Below, piece after piece: positions 57,198 through 64,000 of a DNA stretch of 64,000 nt. The stretch is from assembly GCA_025738555.1 (NCBI GenBank), contig JAOVFP010000001.1, positions 8,556,001-8,620,000 on the forward strand, in the 5' to 3' direction. The notes under the pieces were generated by a model. That model was given only the letters and a program-made list of their open reading frames with translations. It was not told the origin of the DNA and did not search any database. This DNA is from Cyathus striatus (taxonomy: Eukaryota > Basidiomycota > Agaricomycetes > Agaricales > Nidulariaceae). The translations under genes were made by a program, and so were the position numbers. Position 1 is the first letter of the stretch. Each line of letters opens with the position of its first letter.

Positions 57198-60100
57198 TCA
57201 ATTCGACAGCTGTTGTCGGTCCAACGCCCTCTTCTTTTCCCTAGCCTCCTTAATCTCAGCTGCCAAAATCAAATCTGGATCGCGGCCTTTCACTTCAGGT
57301 AGGAGAAGGGTGAATCCAGCGCCAGCGATACAGCAGCCTACAAAGACTACAAACGGAAGTCAGCATCACGTCATATAAGTGCAACAACATAACGATGGGC
57401 GTGGGGGGTAAAAGACAACGACCACGCGAGCCAGCGAGCAAAGTAGGGGACAAACAAGAAAAAGGAAAGCGACATACTCCATAGAACAGCAGGTGTTCCA
57501 ATATCTTTTGTCAACGTGTTGAACACTAACGCGCTGATGATCGCACCGGCCTTACCGGCGGCGGCGGATATACCATGCGCGAACGCCCTGAATCGGGTCG
57601 GGAACACTAAAAGAGGAAGTGGCGTCAGCAATGTTACGGACAAGGTGGTAGGGTGGAGTATCGGCATAAGAGGGAAGATGGAGTGCTGAAGCAAGTGTGC
57701 GGAGGTAGAAGGCAACAACGGGGTGGGGCAGATAGCGAGGATATGACGTACCTTCGGCGGGGTAACAGTACGTAGTGGTATTTGCTCCAAAGTTGAAGAA
57801 GAACTGGAGGAGGGCGAAGCAGACGATGAAGGCAGGTTTGCTTAGCGACGTGAATTTGCCGGCGAGAATGCCCACTGTGAGAAAGCGTCAGCGGGCGAGC
57901 ACAAGGAAGTGAAACGAAAAGAGGAAAGGTGAACGAGTGAACGTAAGAAGCGGGGGTACGAGAATGGATGGTGGGTTGCGGGAAGCGTGGAGACGAAAGA
58001 AGGGGGGTAACGTAGGGAGAGCCGGGAGGAAAAGGAGTAGCGGAAGCAAGGAGTGAAGAGGGGGTAGTGGCGGGGAGGAGGCAGAACGCTGGCGCCCATC
58101 GTAGGCGGCAGCACAAGCTCGAAGCAAGAACCAGATAAAAGCAAGAAAAAAATACGTACAAAACAGCGCAGCACACAAGAACCCCTGAATTTGTATCCAT
58201 TTCCTACCCAACTTCTCAATCAACAACACCGAAGCATAGTACCCTATCACCATCCCATCAGCACCGCTCACCCGCGTAACGAAAACAAAAGACATACCTG
58301 GTACAAATCCAAGGGCGGTAATGATAATTCCACCTGTCGAGATCTTGAAGAGACGGTTCCAGGGGGTGCCTTCGGAGCCGTCGTACCCGATTTGTTGGAG
58401 GACGACGTTTTGGTTAAGGTTGATGCCGTAGAATCTGTAGGGTGGGGGTTAGTACTGGTGGTCGACGAGGGTAAGGAGTGAATAGGTGGGAATAATAGCG
58501 AGGACAGAAGATGGGAGAAGACGAGAGGATGAGTGGCGGTGAAGAGAACGTATAGAGAAGGACGAGAGGAGGAAGGCAGCTGTGGGTGCAAACGCAAAAA
58601 AGAAGGTATGGATAGCGTGGGTACGCCCAAGGTCAACGAGGACGGAAGGAAAGCAAGCGGTGGTACACAGAAGGCAGGAGAAAGGGAATGAAAGGTGAAA
58701 GGAAGGCAAGCATAGGTACAAAACCAAAAAGGAGGGCTTAGGTAGAGCCGAAGAACGATAGAACAAATACGAATGGAAGACTCACGCAATATCAAGCAAA
58801 AACCAACAAACACAAGTCCCAAGTAAAAGCTTCAAATGCCTCCACTCAGAGAAGTACCTCAAAAACTCTCCCATATGCGCCTTCTTCCTCGCCAACTCCT
58901 CCGGATCAACCTTATCTTCATCAACGACCTCCTCCTCACTCGCCGAACGCGACGACGAAACCTCTTTCACCTCGCCATCCACCTTCAAATTATCCGCATC
59001 AGGGCTTGAAGGCTTTGACTTTTCCTCCTCTTCGCGCTGCTTCCGCTTCAACTCGTCGATCTCATCAAGTTCATGGCCGTCCTCGGGGTGAGTCTGGCGT
59101 TTTGACGCTATGAAGCGTGTAGATTCCGGAAGAGTGAGGCGCTGGTACAGCGTGCCAAAGGCAGGTATCAACGATAAGCCTACTACGATTCTCCAAACTG
59201 TCCCCATAATTAGCCTCTCTCCTTATAAAACACAGCCAAAAAACACGTACTGCCGTCAACTTTACTCGTATTCGCACCATCCTCCATCGTATGCTTATAG
59301 CACTCTAACACGATAATAGTAGCCAGCGAGCCAATGAGCGAGCCCCATCCCTGGTTAGAAAAGATATACGCGAGCATGGTACCGCGTTTGCGGAGGTTGG
59401 CGCGGTCGGAGGTGATAGAGGCGGACATGGGGTAGTCACCGCCCACGCCGATACCGAGGACGATGCGCCATATTGCGAGGTAGATGAGGCTGTGGTTGGG
59501 GGAGAGGTGGCCGGTAGGCGTTGTGATGGTCATTATTGTCGCGAAGATGATTAGCATGAGTTCTTTGCCGTCTACGGGAATATCAGTACGAAAGAGAGGG
59601 TGAGGAGAGGGAAAGGGAACGCACAAACGGCTTTACGCCCGAGAGCGTCGGCTGCGAATCCTATATCGATAGTTGATGAGCTAAATAGGGGGAGAACGGG
59701 AAAAAAGACGTACCAAACCCAAACTGTCAAATGACACTACCAATATTTGCACCCGCCTTGACAAAACCCTCTAAATTAGCGGGCAAATGTCCACCGCCAT
59801 ACAGCCTATACTGCAACATCGTCGCAACAGGCTACATTTCCCAAACACAGATCAGCCACCAAAAATAGATAGAAATGCAGAAAAAACGCACGTTGATGAT
59901 GAACAGGTCGTACGCTGATTAGATTAGATTGGATTAGGTACGAAAATGGAAGGAAGGGGAAAAAAGCATACCATCGAGGAAGAAGCCAACCTGTCAACGT
60001 GAAGAGTTAGCAAGGATATTTTTGGAGGGGAGAAGATGGGGTCAGGTGTAGATGCGCCGGGTGGATAAGCCTGGACGATATACGTAGCTGGACTACCTAG

Positions 60101-60360
60101 AGTCCAATTCAACTGTATCGATCCGTCGGTAGCCCGTCCAACCCTGCTAGCCAGCACAGCGCATCCACCTCCCCAACGAAAAATGAGGAGACACTTACCC
60201 CAGCGATACCCAACAGCTTCACCTCGGTAACAGTCAACAAGAAAGGCTGCCTATCGCTCCTTTCGTACTCCTCTAAGCCAGACTTGTACTGCTTCACAGA
60301 ACCATCTTCCACAGGCGAAGCAACTTTCAAACTTGTATTCGCAGGTGTCGAATCAGGCAT
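57198..60360 (-). CDS. Pho84-type phosphate:proton symporter, with an in-frame TGA
   Basis: This is a major facilitator high-affinity phosphate transporter of the plasma membrane. It starts [20 protein letters not shown] at 60360. Small exons give [14 protein letters not shown] (helix 1), [37 protein letters not shown] and [17 protein letters not shown] (the Pho84 signature). [20 protein letters not shown] and a charged central loop of about 95 residues follow. The second half has [53 protein letters not shown] and [20 protein letters not shown], ending at TGA 57200-57198. There are about ten introns of 50 to 330 bp. At 59729-59727 the frame reads GSVI-stop-QFGFG where homologues have Gly before Gln. 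This single codon (GGA to TGA) would end the protein within the second or third helix. Confidence 0.88.
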
Positions 60361-61082
60361 CCTGACTTCTCGATCCGTTCTCGTTGTCGTTCTCGTTGTC
60401 TCTAATACTTTCAGTCTTGTCCCTTCTCTGGTCGTATACTTCTCTTCGTCCGTCTACTTGGCGTAACTCTAAAGCAGAAAAAAAAGCGTAAGCCAAACGC
60501 CGTCCATCCACCAGACATCATATACAATTCACCAACGCACGTTTCTTCCTATCACCAAAAAAAAGTACTCCACAAAAGAATATGCAGAGGGGTTGTATGT
60601 CACAGGTGGAGCAAAGAGCAGGGGAGAGTGAGGAAGGGGGTGTAACGCAAAAGAGAGAAGGAAGGGGGGAAAAACCAGAAAGGGGATTCAAATTGAATCA
60701 ATTTGCTCGTGTGCACATTAAATCAATCCATTCAGATCTCAGATCTCTGGCTAGAATTTTGCCGTCGTGTGCCGATCATAACGTCATGTGACTCCGGTGG
60801 GGAAGCAGCCGGTTGAATTTGGAAGAGTGCGCCTTGGAACTTGGCTCCAGTACGCCCAGGACACAAGCTCGTCGACTCGAGAGGCTTGGATTTGGGGTAG
60901 TTCTCTTTTCTTTGGGTACTCTTTACATCGACCAAACGCATTTACAACGCATTCGACTCCTTCTTCCTATCACATCCCAACTCATATTCAGCGCTCAGCT
61001 GCCACAGCAACCAATACACCAAACCCAACGCAGTAAAAACCACCCCCCCTCCCATCCTTACTATATAATTCGGTAACATAGG
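60361..61082. other. promoter side of the phosphate transporter and flank
   Basis: I see no gene. A pyrimidine-rich leader (minus strand) precedes the transporter start. No CACGTG (Pho4-type) site is obvious. Confidence 0.4.
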
Positions 61083-61640
61083 GTCTATGTTACTAAAATT
61101 TCACCTCAAATCCACTTCATATATGAATATATGAGCACAAATTGACCTCATATATGATAATATGACACCAAATCCACTTCATATATGAATATATGAGCAC
61201 AAATCGACCTCATATATGATAATATAACACCAAATCCACTTCATATATGAACATATGAGGGCAAATCCACTTCATATCAATTTATATGATGCCAAATACA
61301 CTTCATATAAATTTATATGAAGGCAAATCCATGTCATATATATTTATATGATGCCAAATACACCTCATATAAATTTATATGAGGGAGAATCCATGTCATA
61401 TAAAATATGTGAGCATAAAACAACTTCATATAAATTTATATGAAGGTAAATCCACGTCATATCAATTTATATGAGGGCAAATTCATGTCATATAAAATAT
61501 GTGAGCATAAAACAACTTCATATCAATTTATAAGAGGTCAAATCCTTGTCATATAAAATGATATTAGCAAGAAACAACACCATATACAATTATATGAGGG
61601 CAAAACAATGTCATATTATATTATATGATCAAGAAACAAC
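61083..61640. repeat. AT-rich tandem repeat, about 35-bp units in 70-bp pairs
   Basis: Units alternate AATCCACTTCATATATGAAT and GACCTCATATATGATAATAT and drift towards ATTTATATGA-GGCAAATCC forms. Each unit contains a short TATA-palindrome (CATATATG or CATATAAATTTATATG). Confidence 0.8.
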
Positions 61641-61644
61641 ATCA

Positions 61645-62210
61645 TATAATAATCAGTCCAATATCTGTCACTCGAAATCCCAGGAGTGCAGCACATAAGC
61701 TGAAGGCAATGTCAAAAATAATGTTATATAATACTCAGTCCAATATCTGTCACTGGGAATCCCAGGAGTGCAGCACATAAACTAAAGCCAATGTTAGGAA
61801 AAACTACAATTATGTATGCACAAAATAGTTATATAATACTCAGTCCATTGTACATCAAAAAACAATATCATACAATACTCAGTTCTATATCTGTCACTGG
61901 GAATCCCAGGGGTGCAACACATAAGCTGAAGCCAATGTCAAAAACAATGTCATATAATACTCAATCCGATATGTGGAATTGAGAATACCAAGGGTGCAGC
62001 ACATAAGCTGAAGCCAATGTCAAAACAATATCATATAATAACATGTAATGGATGCCACTCTATATGAGAGCAAAACAACATCATATAATATTATATGAGC
62101 ACAAAACAATGTCATATTAATTATATGTGCAAGAAACATCATCATATAATATTATATGAGCACAAAACAATGACATATAAATTATATAAACAAGATAACA
62201 AGTTAGTGAA
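61645..62210. repeat. interspersed repeat with CAGGAGTGCAGCACATAAGC units
   Basis: Four copies of a unit (ACTCAGTCCAATATCTGTCA through GAATCCCAGGAGTGCAGCAC and ATAAGCTGAAGCCAATGTC) occur at about 61650, 61735, 61875 and 61955, separated by TCATATAATA linkers. A decayed copy reappears at 63690-63760. Confidence 0.75.
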
Positions 62211-62239
62211 ACTATTTTATGTATACTATATGACATTAC

Positions 62240-63110
62240 TATGCTGTCTCTATGTTAATCGCTAATTATTTCATGTATTACACACTTGATATCATGCGTG
62301 TAAATCAATTCGGAATTGTCATCTGTCTCAACACAGCTATGAACACTCTCATGGCCCCCGTCACATCCCCTGACAATACTATCCCTGATACTTTACTTGT
62401 TACACTGACAATGTACCAGTAGTAATGTGCTGTGCAGCTTGCCAGCCTTATTTATTTATAAAGTTAGCAAAGCTATTTTATGAATACTGTATGACTTTAT
62501 GAGGTTGTCTCTACATTAATCGCTAATTATTTTACATACACTGCATTAATATTATGAGTGTAAATCAATTCAGAGTTGTACATGGCTGCCTCTGCTCTAA
62601 TCACTAACAACTTGAATTGTATAGTTGGCGAAAATACTATGAATACTGTATGGTTTCACCAGGCTGTCTCTACATTAATCGCTAATTATTTCATGTACTA
62701 TTCACTTGATATCATGAGTTTAAATGTATTCGGAATTGTACTTGGTTGCTTCAACTTTAATCGCTAATAATTTGAGTATAGTTAGCGAAAATACTATGAA
62801 TACTGTATGGTTTCACCAGGCTGTCTCTACGTTAATCGCTAATTATTTCATGTACTATTCACTTGATATCATGAGTTTAAATGTATTCGGAATTGTATCT
62901 AGCTGCTTCGACTTTAATCGCCAATAATTTGAGTATAGTTAGCAAAAATACTTTATGAATACTGTATGACTTTACCAGGCCATCTCTATGTTAATCGCTA
63001 ATTATTTCATGTACTATTCACTTAATATCATGAGTTTAAATGTATTCGAAATTGTACCTAGCTGCTTTGTCTTTAATCGCTAATAATTTGACGTACTATG
63101 CACCTGTTAA
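62240..63110. repeat. satellite with about 158-bp period
   Basis: The block TTAATCGCTAATTATTTCAT recurs at about 62252, 62515, 62672, 62830 and 62988; the last intervals are 156-161 bp. Units also share ATACTGTATGGTTTCACCAG and CTTGATATCATGAGTTTAAA. Open frames across it arise from the repeat. Confidence 0.85.
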
Positions 63111-63377
63111 TATAGGGATAAGTAGCTCATACAATTTTAACCAAGTAACAAAGGAATGGCAACAATGCCTTTAATGCCGTAAATACTTCTTCGGTTTCTT
63201 TTATTTGATCATGTGAACTCTTGGGTCATAGATCGGTCATTTGTTCTTGTCCCAATCTTCTTGTGATTTCACAACACATACCACTAATCTATTTTGCCGG
63301 AATCCAGACATAAGCATTGACATGGTTAACTGCTCACATTAAAAAAAATTGTAGATGAGATTCGACAATATCAAAGT

Positions 63378-63456
63378 GGAAAAGCGGGTTTTGAACCCAA
63401 AGCCTTCCGAAAATCAGTATAATGAGTAGTGCACTATACAGTTAGGCTACTTGACC
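63378..63456 (-). tRNA. degenerate tRNA-like sequence (CAT anticodon position)
   Basis: On the minus strand the sequence has an A-box (TAGCCTAACTGTATAG) and a B-box-like GGGTTCAAAACCC. A 7-bp acceptor with five pairs (GGTCAAG/CTTTTCC) and an anticodon stem with four of five pairs (CACTA/TACTG) enclose a loop CTCATTA that places CAT as anticodon. The extra arm is about 14 nt, too long for tRNA-Met, and several stems are mismatched. It is therefore probably a tRNA pseudogene or the head of a tRNA-derived SINE in this satellite region. Confidence 0.4.
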
Positions 63457-63599
63457 TTGCAAACCATGTTAACTTCACAGATTATATCAGTACTGTCCAT
63501 GACATAAACATTTTCACAGCCCAACATGAAGACTTGCGCCCATATTAGCCCTCTTTTAGTATATACTAGATGAAACTTAAGATAGGTGCATCTACGGTG

Positions 63600-64000
63600 A
63601 GGGAAACATTAAGTTCATTTTATGTGCTCCTCATAAAAGAAAAACAAGATCATATAAAATTATATGACCAAGAAACAATGTCATATAATACTCATCTTCT
63701 TGTCTCTTATGTTCTCCAAACAGCTTGGCACACCACATAAGCTGAAGCTGATATGCCAAGCTTGTGATACAAATCGTTAATTATTTGAAGTATTATGTAC
63801 TTGATATCATGAAGGTTTTTATCCTTACACATGTGACAAAGTCTCAACCTTGCTATGAACACTTCCATGTCCCCCATCACATCCCTTGACAATACTATCC
63901 CCAATACTTTACTTGTTACACTGAAAATGCACCAGTGGTAGTGCACTGTCCAGCTTGCCGGCCTTGTTTGTTTATAAAGTTAGTGAAGCTATTTTATCAA
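63600..64000. repeat. second copy of the 62080-62480 segment, running off the window
   Basis: 63780-64000 repeats 62268-62480 with clear order: CACTTGATATCATG, CTATGAACACT, CACATCCC, TGACAATACTATCCC, ACTTTACTTGTTACACTGA, CAGCTTGCC and TTTATAAAGTTAG. The satellite block therefore has a longer, about 1.5-kb periodicity that continues beyond the window. Confidence 0.75.

Noticed and set aside
58440..58780. Long minus-strand frames rich in Ser/Pro/Leu
   Set aside because: They lie in a 330-bp pyrimidine-rich intron of the phosphate transporter.

Overview
This window looks like nuclear DNA from a filamentous basidiomycete, most likely an Agaricomycete. Almost every confident gene is broken by short introns, mostly about 50-60 bp with GT-AG ends. 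The gene families are typical of mushrooms and relatives: a secreted sedolisin, fungal seven-helix membrane proteins including the DUF6533 type, intronless F-box-like proteins in several decayed copies, a tetraspanin, a fungal bestrophin and a small cysteine-rich secreted protein. There are no operons, prokaryotic signals or organelle genes. Species cannot be named from sequence alone.

Layout. 1-9060 is AT-rich and gene-poor. It holds decayed leucine-rich/F-box-type fragments and a 2.75 kb element (5951-8696) with inverted ends and a long internal palindrome. 10648-13197 is a complete sedolisin (tripeptidyl-peptidase type). 13198-16100 is non-coding with a hairpin and a minisatellite. 16180-17208 is a seven-helix membrane protein. 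17900-28265 is dominated by a 7.0 kb nested transposable element (18778-25799). It split an F-box-like gene in two and left a 10-bp target duplication on each side. A related intact paralogue lies at 31975-33060, beyond a short-chain dehydrogenase (30593-31864).

33778-36318 encodes a GTP cyclohydrolase II-like protein of the URC1 (uracil catabolism) type. 37286-39084 is a DUF6533 seven-helix protein on the minus strand. 39085-48250 is a segmentally duplicated region with one intact and one broken F-box gene and two further inverted-repeat elements. 48693-60360 is the most gene-dense part: tetraspanin, bestrophin, small secreted protein, PHD-finger protein (apparently truncated) and a Pho84-type phosphate transporter that carries an in-frame TGA. 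61083-64000 is an AT-rich satellite field that runs off the window edge and includes a degenerate tRNA-like sequence.

The genes do not form an obvious pathway or cluster. They look like ordinary single-copy genes between repeat-rich blocks, where F-box-like families are being duplicated, interrupted and lost. The clearest new object is the 7 kb element. It has ends GGGCYG-YAACTTTTCGAG, many subterminal GGAACTYRACTT-like motifs, a 10-bp target duplication and smaller elements nested inside, but no transposase that I can recognise. All exon joins below were made by eye from reading frame and splice sites and were not checked against transcripts or databases.
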